DNA of 40,728 nucleotides from Achromobacter veterisilvae (GTDB lineage: Bacteria > Pseudomonadota > Gammaproteobacteria > Burkholderiales > Burkholderiaceae_B): assembly GCF_900496975.1 (NCBI RefSeq), contig NZ_UFQC01000051.1:1-40728 (forward strand). Reading direction: 5' to 3'. The notes beneath the pieces are model-generated. The model had not been told where the DNA came from. It did no database searches and worked only from the letters and a program-made list of their open reading frames with translations. The translations under genes and the position numbers were made by a program. Of this stretch, positions 22,837 through 31,137 are shown piece after piece; position 1 is the stretch's first letter, and each line of letters begins with the position of its first letter.

Positions 22837-23625
22837 TTATTGCCCCTTGAATTGCGGTTCGCGCTTGCCCAGGAAGGCGGCCACGCCTTCCGCGTAATCC
22901 GCGCTGCGGCCCAGTTCGCGCATCATGTCGCGTTCCAGGTCCAGTTGGGTGGACAGGTCGTTGCCCAGGCTGGCCTGGATGGCCTGCTTGGTGAACGCCA
23001 GCCCCTTCGTGGGCGCCTTGGAAAAATGCCGGGCCAGCCGATCCAGCGCGGCGTCGAACTCCTCGTCCGGCACGCACTGCCAGATCAGGCCCCAGTCCTG
23101 CGCCTGCTGGGCGCTGAGCTTGTCGCCCAGCATGGCCAGCCCCATGGCGCGGGCGCGGCCGACCAGGCGCGGCAGCGCGAAGGTGCCGCCGGTGTCGGGG
23201 ATGAGCCCCAGGCGGCAGAACGATTGGATGAAGCTGGCCGACGCCTTGGCGATGACGATGTCGCCGGCGAACGCCAGGTTGGCGCCCGCCCCGGCCGCCA
23301 CCCCGTTCACCCCCACCACGACGGGCATGGGCAAGGCGTTCAGGCGGCGCACCAGCGGCGCGTAGAACTTGTCGACGGTCTCGCCCAGGTCGGGCGGCGT
23401 GCCGTCTTCCGCGGGCTTGCGCTCGCTCAAGTCCTGCCCCGCGCAGAAACCGCGGCCCGCGCCGGTCAGCACCAGCACGCGCGCGCCTTCGGTTTCAACG
23501 CGGGTCAGGGCATCAGCCACTTCACCATGCATGTTGGCCGTGAAGCTGTTCAGCTTGTCGGGACGGTTCAGCGTCAGGCGCGCGATGCCGTCCGACAGGT
23601 CGAATTGAATGTCTTGATAGGTCAT
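22837..23625 (-). CDS. paaG: Ring-epoxide isomerase / enoyl-CoA hydratase family PaaG
   Basis: A 262-residue crotonase-fold protein, the length of E. coli PaaG. In the pathway it turns the 1,2-epoxide of phenylacetyl-CoA into the seven-membered oxepin-CoA. Oxyanion-hole elements are visible at LVLTGAGRGFCAGQDLSE and GVNGVAAGAGANLAFAGDI, with the acidic region RLGLIPDTGG. The ATG at 23625 begins the conserved MTYQDIQFDLSDGIARLTLN; the in-frame codons upstream are unlike the family. It lies between paaN (upstream, across a GC-rich repeat) and paaI. Confidence 0.92.
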   Translation of the reverse strand: MTYQDIQFDLSDGIARLTLNRPDKLNSFTANMHGEVADALTRVETEGARVLVLTGAGRGFCAGQDLSERKPAEDGTPPDLGETVDKFYAPLVRRLNALPMPVVVGVNGVAAGAGANLAFAGDIVIAKASASFIQSFCRLGLIPDTGGTFALPRLVGRARAMGLAMLGDKLSAQQAQDWGLIWQCVPDEEFDAALDRLARHFSKAPTKGLAFTKQAIQASLGNDLSTQLDLERDMMRELGRSADYAEGVAAFLGKREPQFKGQ

Positions 23626-23676
23626 ATCATTTGTCCATAGCGGGCACGTCACTCGCATCAGAGATTATGCGTAACG

Positions 23677-23767
23677 CCCACCCCGGGCCGCAGCGGCGCC
23701 CCCTTGAGGGGGGCCCGCCTAAGGGGGGCCCGCCTAAGGGGGAAGCGCGTAGCGCTTCGGGGGTGGG
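23677..23767. repeat. GC-rich intergenic repeat (family B, copy 1) with tandem 15-mers
   Basis: Between paaN and paaG. It contains two tandem copies of GGGGGGCCCGCCTAA (23708-23722, 23723-23737), a hairpin GAAGCGC..GCGCTTC and the tail AGCGCTTCGGGGGTGGG. The same head (GGGCCGC-x-GCGGCGCCCCC) and tail recur at 28270-28322, and a related inverted copy is at 35597-35642. Confidence 0.8.
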
Positions 23768-23768
23768 A

Positions 23769-25433
23769 TCAAACATGACGGCGGGTTTGCACCACGCGGA
23801 AGCGGTTCGAAACGAAGGCCGAGTCCGACAGCGCCGCGTTGGCGGCCGGGTTGGCGCCGGTGCCGTGGAAGTCGCTGAAGGCCGCGGTCTGGTTGACGAA
23901 CACCGCGCCCGTCAGGTTGAGCGAGAGCGAAACGCCGGACACTTCCGCCGCGTCCTGCACCCGCTCGGCAACGGCGTTGTCGGTGGTGTAGGCGGAGAAG
24001 GACAGCGCGCCATGGCGGATGACGCTGTCGCGCGCCAACTGGATGCTGTGCGCGGTGGAGTCGGTGGCCACCACAAAGGCGATCGGACCGAACCATTCCT
24101 GGCCGATGGCGGCGTTGCCGGCCTCGGCGCGCAGCAGCAGCGGCGTGCGCACGCGCGCGTTTTCAAACTGCGGATGGGCGAGCGTCTTGCTATCGGCCAC
24201 CACGGGCAGGCCCAGCGCGCGCGCCTTCTCGATGCGCTCGACGATGCCCTCGTTCTGGATGGCGCCGGTCAGTTCGACGGCACGCGCGGCGTCGGCGCCG
24301 AGCTTGTCCAGCGCCGTGCCCAGGGCGGCCGCGACGTCGTCGAAGCCGACCCGGCCTTCCGGCGTCTGGATGCCGTCGCGCGGCACATAGATGTTCTGCG
24401 GCGCGGTGCACATCTGGCCCGAATACAGGGCCAGCGAGAACGCCAGGTTGCGCGCCACGCCCTTCAGGTCGTCCGTGGAATCGATGATGACCTGATTCAC
24501 GCCGGCCTTCTCGGTATAGACCAGCGCCTGGCGGGCGTTGTTCTCCAGCCAGTCGCCATTGGCGGAACTGCCGGTGAAGTCGATGATCTTGACGGCCGGA
24601 TCCAGCGCCAGCTTCTGCGCGGTGTCGTCGCCGGCTTCATGGGCGGCCAGCAGCACGACGTCGGGGTCGAACCCCGCTTCCTGCAGCACTTCGCGCGCCA
24701 CCTTCACGGTGATGGCCAGCGGCAGGATCGCGCCGGGGTGAGGCTTGACGATGACCGTGTTGCCGGTGGCCAGGCTGGCGAAGAGGCCGGGGTAGCCGTT
24801 CCAGGTCGGGAAGGTGGAGCAGCCGATCACCAGCGCGACGCCGCGCGGCACCACGGTGAACTGCTTTTCCATGCGGATGGGGTCGTTCTTACCCTGCGGC
24901 TTTTCCCAGATGGCCACGCCCGGAATGCGCGACATTTCCTGCCACGCGTAGGTCACGGCTTCGAAGCCGCGGTCCTGCGCGTGCGGGCCGCCGGCCTGGA
25001 AGGCCATCATGAAGCCCTGGCCGGTCGTGTGCTGCACCGCGTAGGCGATTTCGAAGCTGAGCTTGTTCAGGCGGGCCAGGATCTCCAGCGACACCCCGAC
25101 CCAGGCGCGCGGACCGGCGCGGCGCCAATCCTCGAGCGCGCGCTTGGACGCCGCGACCAGCTTGTCGGCCGGGACGCGGGGATAGGTGATCCCGAGGTCG
25201 AAGCCATAGGGCGACTGCTCGCCGCCCACGGTGCCGTCGGCGTCATGCAGGTTCAGCGGGAAAGGCTTGCCGCGCAGGGCTTCGAACGCGGCGCGCCCGT
25301 CGTCGTTGGCGGTCTCGCCATAGTTGCGGGGGCTGGGCGATTCGGCGTAGGGGCTCCAGTAGCCGCGCAGCGCTGCCGCGGCCATGGCTTGTTCCAGCAG
25401 GGGCTGGTGGCGTTCGAAGAATGCTTGGGACAC
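23769..25433 (-). CDS. paaN: Phenylacetic acid degradation protein PaaN (aldehyde dehydrogenase type)
   Basis: A 554-residue aldehyde-dehydrogenase-superfamily enzyme proposed to act on the ring-opened aldehyde from oxepin-CoA. The cofactor loop (VIGCSTFPTWNGYPGLFASL; IIDFTGSSANGDWLE) and a Cys in the catalytic position (SLALYSGQMCTAPQNIYV) are visible. The MaoC-like hydratase domain of the two-domain E. coli PaaZ is absent, so ring hydrolysis must come from another protein. The start is GTG at 25433, with GGAGAG 7 nt upstream; a much longer open frame upstream belongs to the antisense of paaE and is rejected. PaaN is the better name than PaaZ for this one-domain form. Confidence 0.88.
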   Translation of the reverse strand: MSQAFFERHQPLLEQAMAAAALRGYWSPYAESPSPRNYGETANDDGRAAFEALRGKPFPLNLHDADGTVGGEQSPYGFDLGITYPRVPADKLVAASKRALEDWRRAGPRAWVGVSLEILARLNKLSFEIAYAVQHTTGQGFMMAFQAGGPHAQDRGFEAVTYAWQEMSRIPGVAIWEKPQGKNDPIRMEKQFTVVPRGVALVIGCSTFPTWNGYPGLFASLATGNTVIVKPHPGAILPLAITVKVAREVLQEAGFDPDVVLLAAHEAGDDTAQKLALDPAVKIIDFTGSSANGDWLENNARQALVYTEKAGVNQVIIDSTDDLKGVARNLAFSLALYSGQMCTAPQNIYVPRDGIQTPEGRVGFDDVAAALGTALDKLGADAARAVELTGAIQNEGIVERIEKARALGLPVVADSKTLAHPQFENARVRTPLLLRAEAGNAAIGQEWFGPIAFVVATDSTAHSIQLARDSVIRHGALSFSAYTTDNAVAERVQDAAEVSGVSLSLNLTGAVFVNQTAAFSDFHGTGANPAANAALSDSAFVSNRFRVVQTRRHV

Positions 25434-25480
25434 TGCGTCTCTCCAATGGGGATATGGTTTTCTGCCTGGCGCGGGCCAGG

Positions 25481-26569
25481 TCAGGTTTCCTGGTCGAAGT
25501 CGATGACCAGGCGGTCGCTGACCGGGAAGCTCTGGCAGCTCAGGATGAAGCCGCGCGCCACTTCGTAGTCTTCCAGGGCGAAGTTGGCGTCCATGTCCAC
25601 CTCGCCCTCGATGACCTTGCAGCGGCAGGTGGAACACACCCCGCCCTTGCACGAATACGGCAGCTCGATCCCTTGCGCCAGCGCCGAATCCAGCACGCTG
25701 TCTTTGTTCTTGTCGATGACGAACATACGGCTGTGGCCGTCCTGCACCACGGTAACCTCGCACTGCCCCTTGCCGGGCGCCTGGCGGGCGTCCTGGCCGG
25801 TGCGCAACGCGCGCGGCCCCTTCGGCGCGCCGAAGAGTTCGAACTTGATGTTCGCCTTCGGGATGCCGCGGGCCTGCAGCCGCTCGACCACGCTTTCGGT
25901 CATGGTCTGCGGACCACAGACAAAAGCGTAATCGATATCCTCGGGACTCATCCAGGCCGACATGAGCTGGTCGACCTTGTCGCCGTCTAGGCGGCCGTTG
26001 AAGAGTTCGATGTCCTGGGTCTCGCGGCTCATGATGTAGACCAGCGAGAAGCGCTCCATATAGAGGTTCTTCAGGTCTTCGATTTCTTCGCGGAACAGCA
26101 CCGCCGACGAGGCGCGGTTGCCGAAGAACAGCGTGAACTTGCTGCGCGGCTCGGTGGACAGCGCGGTCTTGACCAGCGAAAACACCGGCGTGATGCCGCT
26201 GCCTACGGCGAACGCCACATAGTGGCGTTCGTTCCCGGAAGAAAAATCGACGGTGAAATTGCCCGCCGGCGCCATGACTTCCAGCGTCTGGCCCGGCTGC
26301 AGCTCGTGGTTGGCCCAGCTTGAGAACGCGCCTTCGTCCACCTTCTTGATCGCCACGCGCAGCAGCTTGTCGTGCGGCGCGGAACAGATGGAATAGGAGC
26401 GGCGCAGCTCTTCGCCGTCGAGCCGGGTGCGCAGGGTCAGGTACTGGCCCGGCAGGAAGGCGAACTCGTCGGCCAGCGTCTCGGGCAGGTCGAAGGTCAC
26501 GACGACGGCGTCGCGCGTATTGCGCGCCACCGACGCCACCGTCAAGGAATGGAATTGGTTCTGGCTCAT
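25481..26569 (-). CDS. paaE: Phenylacetyl-CoA epoxidase reductase subunit PaaE
   Basis: A 362-residue iron-sulfur flavoprotein that passes electrons from NADPH to the PaaABC oxygenase. The N-terminal FAD domain has the R-x-Y-S motif (RRSYSICSAP), then the NAD(P)-binding domain (AVGSGITPVFSLVKTAL; FVCGPQTMTE). The C-terminal plant-type [2Fe-2S] ferredoxin domain has CKGGVCSTCRC plus a fourth Cys (FILSCQSFP). It lies 13 bp after paaD. Normal order and length. Confidence 0.96.
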   Translation of the reverse strand: MSQNQFHSLTVASVARNTRDAVVVTFDLPETLADEFAFLPGQYLTLRTRLDGEELRRSYSICSAPHDKLLRVAIKKVDEGAFSSWANHELQPGQTLEVMAPAGNFTVDFSSGNERHYVAFAVGSGITPVFSLVKTALSTEPRSKFTLFFGNRASSAVLFREEIEDLKNLYMERFSLVYIMSRETQDIELFNGRLDGDKVDQLMSAWMSPEDIDYAFVCGPQTMTESVVERLQARGIPKANIKFELFGAPKGPRALRTGQDARQAPGKGQCEVTVVQDGHSRMFVIDKNKDSVLDSALAQGIELPYSCKGGVCSTCRCKVIEGEVDMDANFALEDYEVARGFILSCQSFPVSDRLVIDFDQET

Positions 26570-26582
26570 CTCGAAACCGCTC

Positions 26583-27089
26583 TTAGTGAGTCTTGAAATA
26601 ATCGAAGGGCTCGCGGCAGGACACGCAGCGATACAGCGCCTTGCACGACGTGGATCCGAAATTGCTGACCAGGCGCGTATCGCGCGACCCGCAGCGCGGG
26701 CAGGCGATGGCAGGGCCGGCGGCGCGCCGGCTGATGCCGGAGATGTCGACGGCGCGTTCGGCGGGCGCGGCGATGCCGTAGCCCTTGAGCGCCTCGCGCC
26801 CCTTCTCGCTCATCCAGTCGGTGGTCCAGGCCGGGGCCAGCCGGGTTTCCACGCGGACCTCGGCGACGCCATGGCGCGCCAGCGTCTGCTGGATGTCCTG
26901 GGTGATCTCGCGCATGGCCGGACAGCCGGAATACGTGGGCGTGATGACGACGACACAGGCGCCGTCGTCCCAGGACACGTCCCGCACCACGCCCAGGTCC
27001 ACCACGGACAGCACGGGGATCTCCGGATCGGGGACCTCCTGCAGCCAGGCGTATACCTGGTCGGCGGAAACGGGCGCCAGCGCGTTCAC
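26583..27089 (-). CDS. paaD: Phenylacetyl-CoA epoxidase assembly protein PaaD
   Basis: A 168-residue protein with an N-terminal MIP18/DUF59-type domain (EVPDPEIPVLSVVDLGVV; TPTYSGCPAM) and a C-terminal Cys-rich zinc-ribbon-like segment (CPRCGS...CKALYRCVSCREPF). Required for the epoxidase in vivo, probably in metal or Fe-S maturation. It starts at GTG 27089, overlapping the paaC stop by 4 bp (GTGA); the first GTG of the pair, one codon upstream, is also possible. The longer in-frame extension is antisense-like and rejected. Confidence 0.94.
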   Translation of the reverse strand: MNALAPVSADQVYAWLQEVPDPEIPVLSVVDLGVVRDVSWDDGACVVVITPTYSGCPAMREITQDIQQTLARHGVAEVRVETRLAPAWTTDWMSEKGREALKGYGIAAPAERAVDISGISRRAAGPAIACPRCGSRDTRLVSNFGSTSCKALYRCVSCREPFDYFKTH

Positions 27090-27850
27090 CACTTGGCTCC
27101 CGGATAGGCGCGCGGCAGGAACTGCATTTCGGCCAGGACGTAGCCCAGCTCCTCGGTGTGCCTGCCCTGGCGGCCGCCGCGGTGGGCCAGGTGGTTGGCG
27201 GCGGCCTCGTCCGGCACCGCCAGGGTGGCTTCTTCCAGCACTTCGCGCACATGCGCCAGCCAGGGCTGGCGCAGGGCGGACAGTTCGCAGCCGATGCCGC
27301 GGGCCGCCACGTCCCGGTCGATGGCGTCGTCGGCGAACAGTTCGCCCGTGAAGCGCCAGGCGTCGTCGATGGCCGACTGCATCCTGGCATGGCTTTCCGC
27401 CGTGCCGTCGCCCAGGCGCACCACCATGTCCGAGGAACGGCGCACGTGGTAGGTGACTTCCTTGATGGCCTTGGCCGCGATGGCGGCGACGCGTTCGTCG
27501 GACGACTGCTCCAGGCGTTGCAGCAGGAAATAGTGCCAGACGTCGAACAGGAACTGGCGCGCCATGGTGTCGGCGTAGTTGCCGTTGGGCCGCTCCGCCA
27601 GCAGCGCGTTGTGGAACTGGTGCGCGTCGCGCAGGTAGGCCAGCGCATCTTCGTCGCGGCCCGCGCCCTCGACCTCGCCGGCCAGCGTCAGCCACATGCG
27701 GGCCTGGCCCAGCAGGTCCAGCGCGGTGTTGGTCAGCGCCAGGTCTTCTTCCAGGATGGGGCCGTGGCCGGTCCACGCGCCCAGGCGCTGCGACAGGATG
27801 AGCGAGGAATCGCCCAGGCGCAGCAGGTATTCAAACAGAGTCTTGTCCAT
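27086..27850 (-). CDS. paaC: Phenylacetyl-CoA epoxidase structural subunit PaaC
   Basis: A 254-residue ferritin-like helical protein that pairs with PaaA to form the oxygenase core; it lacks the full di-iron set and is structural. Recognisable segments are YLLRLGDSSLILSQRLGAW, EEDLALTNTALDLLGQAR and EVTYHVRRSSDMVVRLGDG. It is 15 bp downstream of paaB and overlaps paaD by 4 bp. Confidence 0.96.
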   Translation of the reverse strand: MDKTLFEYLLRLGDSSLILSQRLGAWTGHGPILEEDLALTNTALDLLGQARMWLTLAGEVEGAGRDEDALAYLRDAHQFHNALLAERPNGNYADTMARQFLFDVWHYFLLQRLEQSSDERVAAIAAKAIKEVTYHVRRSSDMVVRLGDGTAESHARMQSAIDDAWRFTGELFADDAIDRDVAARGIGCELSALRQPWLAHVREVLEEATLAVPDEAAANHLAHRGGRQGRHTEELGYVLAEMQFLPRAYPGAKW

Positions 27851-27865
27851 GTCTCCCCCGCCGCC

Positions 27866-28150
27866 TTACATGTGCTTGATTTCTTCGGGCATCGGGAAAA
27901 ACGTGGGATGCCGGTAGACCTTGCTGTTGGCCGGCTCGAACAGCGGGTCCTTGTCGCCCGGGCTGCTGGCCGAGATATCGGAGGCGCGCACCACCCAGAT
28001 GCTCAGGCCTTCGTTGCGGCGGGTATAGACGTCGCGGGCGTGGTTGATCGCCATTTCGGCGTCGGAGGCGTGCAGGCTGCCGACGTGCTTGTGGGCCAGG
28101 CCGTGCTGGCTGCGGATGAACACTTCCCACAGGGGCCAGTCTTTGCTCAT
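27866..28150 (-). CDS. paaB: Phenylacetyl-CoA epoxidase subunit PaaB
   Basis: A 94-residue small subunit that bridges the PaaAC heterodimers. The start at MSKDWPLWEVFIRSQHGLAH has GAGGAC upstream; the longer frame upstream is not family-like. FFPMPEEIKHM is the conserved C-terminus. It lies 183 bp after paaA, an unusually long gap for this operon, and the gap is occupied by a hairpin and a GC-rich repeat. Confidence 0.96.
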   Translation of the reverse strand: MSKDWPLWEVFIRSQHGLAHKHVGSLHASDAEMAINHARDVYTRRNEGLSIWVVRASDISASSPGDKDPLFEPANSKVYRHPTFFPMPEEIKHM

Positions 28151-28210
28151 GATGGATGTCCTCGAATGCCGGGCGCGCGCCGCGCGCCCTGATCTGCAAT
28201 GGTTAGAAGA

Positions 28211-28322
28211 GTGAGTCCCGAAACTCACCTACCGAAGCAACTGCGCGGCCGCGCGGAGCCGGCTTCGCCGGGCCGCCGCGGCGCCCCCGGGAGGGGGGAG
28301 CGCGCAGCGCTTCGGGGGTGGG
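28211..28322. repeat. Hairpin plus GC-rich repeat (family B, copy 2) between paaA and paaB
   Basis: GTGAGT / ACTCAC hairpin at 28211-28228, then GGGCCGCCGCGGCGCCCCC at 28270-28288 and the tail AGCGCTTCGGGGGTGGG at 28306-28322. Head and tail match copy 1 in paaN-paaG. In an operon where strict stoichiometry matters, it may attenuate or process the mRNA after paaA. Confidence 0.75.
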
Positions 28323-28333
28323 CGTCATCCTTT

Positions 28334-29323
28334 TCAGGCTGCCTTGCGCTCGGCCTGCTTGTCGGCGTAGGCGACCAGGGCGCCGCGCACCCAGGCGCCG
28401 TCCTCGTGCGCCTTGACGCGCGCCGCCAGGCGTTCGCGGTTGCACGGGCCGTTGCCCTTGAGCACCGCGTAGAACTCGCTCCAGTCGATCTCGCCGAAAT
28501 CGTAGTGGCCGCGCTCGGCGTTCCACTTCAGGTCGGGATCCGGAACGGTCAGGCCCAGGAACTCGGCTTGCGGCACGGTCTGGTCCACCATCTTCTGGCG
28601 CAGTTCGTCGTTGGAGAAGAGCTTGATCTTCCACGCCATGGACTGGGCGCTGTTGGGGGAATCGGCATCGCTCGGGCCGAACATCATCAGCGCGGGCCAC
28701 CACCAGCGGTTGAGGGAATCCTGCACCATCGCCTTTTGCTCGGGCGTGCCATGCAGGCACATCTGCATCAGCAGGTCGTAGCCCTGGCGCTGGTGGAAGG
28801 ATTCCTCCTTACAGACGCGCACCATGGCGCGCGCGTACGGGCCGTAGGAGCAGCGGCACAGCGGGATCTGGTTGATGATCGCCGAGCCGTCGACCAGCCA
28901 GCCGATCATGCCGATGTCGGCCCAACTGAGCGTGGGGTAATTGAAGATGCTGGAGTACTTGGCGCGGCCGGCGTGCAGGTCGTCGATCAGGTCGTCGCGC
29001 GACACGCCCAGGGTTTCCGCGGCGCTGTACAGGTAGAGCCCGTGGCCGGCCTCGTCCTGGACCTTGGCCAGCAGGATGGCCTTGCGCTTGAGCGAAGGCG
29101 CGCGGGTGATCCAGTTGCCTTCGGGCAGCATGCCCACGATTTCGGAATGCGCGTGCTGGGAAATCTGGCGCACGAGCGTCTTGCGGTAGGCCTCGGGCAT
29201 CCAGTCCTTGGCCTCGATGCGGATGCCGTCGTCGATGCGGCGCTGGAACGCCTGTTCCTGGCCTTCGAGCTGGTCCGCGGTCTTGACCTGCTTGACGCCG
29301 GTTTCGACGAGTTGAGCGTACAT
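28334..29323 (-). CDS. paaA: Phenylacetyl-CoA epoxidase catalytic subunit PaaA
   Basis: The di-iron oxygenase subunit (329 residues) that epoxidises the aromatic ring of phenylacetyl-CoA. Ferritin-like helices carry the iron-ligand motifs E-x-x-H in VQDEAGHGLYLYSAAE and KEESFHQRQGYDLL. The start at 29323 has AAGGAG 7 nt upstream. First gene of the operon, with about 65 nt of leader from a near-consensus promoter. Divergent from paaX. Confidence 0.96.
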   Translation of the reverse strand: MYAQLVETGVKQVKTADQLEGQEQAFQRRIDDGIRIEAKDWMPEAYRKTLVRQISQHAHSEIVGMLPEGNWITRAPSLKRKAILLAKVQDEAGHGLYLYSAAETLGVSRDDLIDDLHAGRAKYSSIFNYPTLSWADIGMIGWLVDGSAIINQIPLCRCSYGPYARAMVRVCKEESFHQRQGYDLLMQMCLHGTPEQKAMVQDSLNRWWWPALMMFGPSDADSPNSAQSMAWKIKLFSNDELRQKMVDQTVPQAEFLGLTVPDPDLKWNAERGHYDFGEIDWSEFYAVLKGNGPCNRERLAARVKAHEDGAWVRGALVAYADKQAERKAA

Positions 29324-29393
29324 GTATGTCTCCTTGAGACGGTTTGCGAAAACGCAAAGCAAACGTTCCGCAGTGCCGTCATGTCATACGAGG

Positions 29394-29422
29394 ATTATTT
29401 AATACAAAAAAATCATTGTCAA
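29394..29422 (-). promoter_or_regulatory. Strong sigma-70 promoter of the paaABCDE operon
   Basis: On the minus strand: TTGACA (complement of 29417-29422), a 17-bp spacer, AATAAT (complement of 29394-29399), one base short of consensus. The spacer contains seven consecutive T. A promoter this strong needs a repressor, which fits the divergent paaX. Confidence 0.8.
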
Positions 29423-29431
29423 ACCCAAATC

Positions 29432-29459
29432 TGTATCACATTGGATTTATGTATCATAT
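29432..29459. promoter_or_regulatory. Direct repeats TGTATCA(C/T)AT upstream of the paa promoter
   Basis: TGTATCACATTG at 29432-29443 and TGTATCATATTG at 29450-29461, 18 bp apart, lying just beyond the -35 of the paaA promoter and before the paaX start. This position suits an operator for PaaX (autoregulation) or an activator. It is a candidate from position and repetition only. Confidence 0.4.
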
Positions 29460-29496
29460 TGCCGAACCCGATACCGGCCGCCCGCGGCCCCTTCTA

Positions 29497-30426
29497 ATGG
29501 CAAACCCTCAGTCGTCCCTGGACCGCTTCCTGTCCCGCCTGGTCAAGAACGATCCGCCGCGCGCGAAATCGCTCTGCGTCAGCCTGCTGGGCGACGCCCT
29601 GGCCCCACACGGCGGCGCCATCTGGCTGGGCGACCTGATCGAACTGCTGGCGCCGCTGGGCATCAATGAACGCCTGCTGCGCACCAGCGTGTTCCGGCTG
29701 GTCGCCCAGAACTGGCTGCAATCCGAACGCCACGGGCGGCGCAGCCTCTATCTGATCTCCGAACAGGGCCTGCGCCACACCGCGCACGCCTCCCAGCGCA
29801 TCTATGAAGGCGCGCCGCAGGAATGGAACGGGGAATGGACGCTGGTCGCGCTGCCGCGCACCGGAAATGGCCTGGCCGAGCGTGCGGAACTGCGCCGCGA
29901 ACTGGTCTGGGAAGGATTCGGCATGATCGCGCCCGGGCTCTTCGCCCATCCGCACACCGAGGCGCGCGCGGCCCACGACATCCTGGAAAAGCTGGGCATC
30001 CCGGACCGGGCGCTGGTGCTGTCGGCCCGCGACCTCGCCGGCGCCGGCGGCCTGCCGATAGCCAGCCTGGCCTCGCAATGCTGGAACCTGGAAGGCGTGG
30101 CCGAGCAGTACCGGCAGTTCACGAAGAACTTCGGCCCGCTGGAAAAGCTGCTGGAGACCCCGCCTTCGCCTTCCGAGGCGTTCATCGTGCGCGTCATGCT
30201 GCTGCACAATTGGCGCCGGATCGTGCTGCACGATCCGCAACTGCCCGGCCCCATGCTGCCCGACAACTGGCCCGGCCATGCGGCCCGCGAGATCTGCGGC
30301 CGCATCTATTGGCAGGTGTTCGATGCCTCGGAAGCCCACCTGAACGCCCTGGCCGGCCGCGACAACGAACGGTACGCGCCGGTGGCGGCCGACATCGCGT
30401 CGCGCTTCGGCGGCAGGCCCGCCTGA
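29497..30426 (+). CDS. paaX: PaaX-family transcriptional repressor of phenylacetate catabolism
   Basis: A 309-residue PaaX: an N-terminal winged helix (AKSLCVSLLGDALAPHGGAI; INERLLRTSVFRLVAQNWLQ; GRRSLYLIS), then the PaaX central and C-terminal domains (EWTLVALPRTGNG; LLHNWRRIVLHDPQLP). Phenylacetyl-CoA is the known inducer of this family. The start at 29497 (MANPQSS) is likely; MYHIAE at 29449 is an alternative that would overlap the operator-like repeats. Divergent from paaA. Many betaproteobacteria use a TetR-type PaaR here, so a PaaX in this position is worth noting. Confidence 0.9.
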   Translation: MANPQSSLDRFLSRLVKNDPPRAKSLCVSLLGDALAPHGGAIWLGDLIELLAPLGINERLLRTSVFRLVAQNWLQSERHGRRSLYLISEQGLRHTAHASQRIYEGAPQEWNGEWTLVALPRTGNGLAERAELRRELVWEGFGMIAPGLFAHPHTEARAAHDILEKLGIPDRALVLSARDLAGAGGLPIASLASQCWNLEGVAEQYRQFTKNFGPLEKLLETPPSPSEAFIVRVMLLHNWRRIVLHDPQLPGPMLPDNWPGHAAREICGRIYWQVFDASEAHLNALAGRDNERYAPVAADIASRFGGRPA

Positions 30427-30429
30427 GGC

Positions 30430-30453
30430 GCGGGGCGGACGCCCCGCCTTTCC
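30430..30453. terminator. GC hairpin between convergent paaX and nnrE
   Basis: GCGGGGC / GCCCCGC with loop GGAC, then CTTTCC; it falls between the two stops. Confidence 0.5.
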
Positions 30454-30460
30454 GCTGCGC

Positions 30461-31096
30461 TCAGGCTTCGCCGCCCGCGGCCGGCATCGCCACGCCCAGC
30501 GTGTCCACGTGCGATTCGCCGATGGCGCCGGCGCCGGACCCGGACAGGTCCAGCCCCCTGGCGCGGGCGATGAAGGACAGGGTCCAGCGCGCCCGGATCG
30601 GCCGCCCCAGGGCTTCGCCCGTATCCGCGTCCACGCCGCTGGGCACGTCCAGCGCCAGCACCGGAACGCCCCAGCCGTTGACCGTGTCCACCAGCGCCTG
30701 CCAGTCGGCCCCCAGCGGCCGATTCAGTCCGATGCCGAACAGGCCGTCGATGACCAGGCCGGGCACGAAGCCGGGTTCGAGCGCGGACAGCGTCGCGCCG
30801 CCCGCGGCGGTCCACCCCGCATGCGCGCGGGCCGCGTCGGCGGGCAGCCCCTGCGCGCCCGCGGGCAGCAGCACGCGCGCGTCGTGGCCCATCGCGCGCA
30901 GCAGGGTCGCCGCCACCAGGGCGTCGCCGCCGTTGTTGCCGGGGCCCGCCAGCGCCAGCACGGCCGTGCCGGGCTGGATCCTTTCCGCCACGAAACGGGC
31001 CGCGGCCGCCCCCGCCAAAGGCATCAACCGCCTGCCCTCGGCCAGGGCCTGGCGTTCGGCGTCGCGGATCTGGGCTACGGGATAGGAAGACGGCAT
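30461..31096 (-). CDS. nnrE: NAD(P)H-hydrate epimerase, stand-alone
   Basis: A 211-residue YjeF N-terminal domain that epimerises damaged NAD(P)H hydrates so that the dehydratase can repair them. Visible motifs are LALAGPGNNGGDALVAATLL (phosphate-binding), VIDGLFGIGLNRP (catalytic Asp) and LALDVPSGVDADTG. The C-terminal dehydratase (NnrD/CARKD) domain usually fused to it is absent, and the gene ends normally. The start at 31096 is preferred; an in-frame codon at 31132 would add 12 residues and run into the operator-like repeat. Convergent with paaX. Confidence 0.9.
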   Translation of the reverse strand: MPSSYPVAQIRDAERQALAEGRRLMPLAGAAAARFVAERIQPGTAVLALAGPGNNGGDALVAATLLRAMGHDARVLLPAGAQGLPADAARAHAGWTAAGGATLSALEPGFVPGLVIDGLFGIGLNRPLGADWQALVDTVNGWGVPVLALDVPSGVDADTGEALGRPIRARWTLSFIARARGLDLSGSGAGAIGESHVDTLGVAMPAAGGEA

Positions 31097-31137
31097 GGCG
31101 GATACCTGGCGTATCGGGCGGGCTGCCCGCAAGGGAG

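Noticed and set aside
23769..25763. A 664-codon version of paaN
   Set aside because: The extra N-terminus overlaps paaE in another frame, and the GTG at 25433 has a clear Shine-Dalgarno.
26583..27776. A 397-codon frame that would make paaD a large fusion protein
   Set aside because: The upstream part is antisense-like sequence overlapping paaC in another frame; PaaD alone starts at a GTG coupled to the paaC stop.
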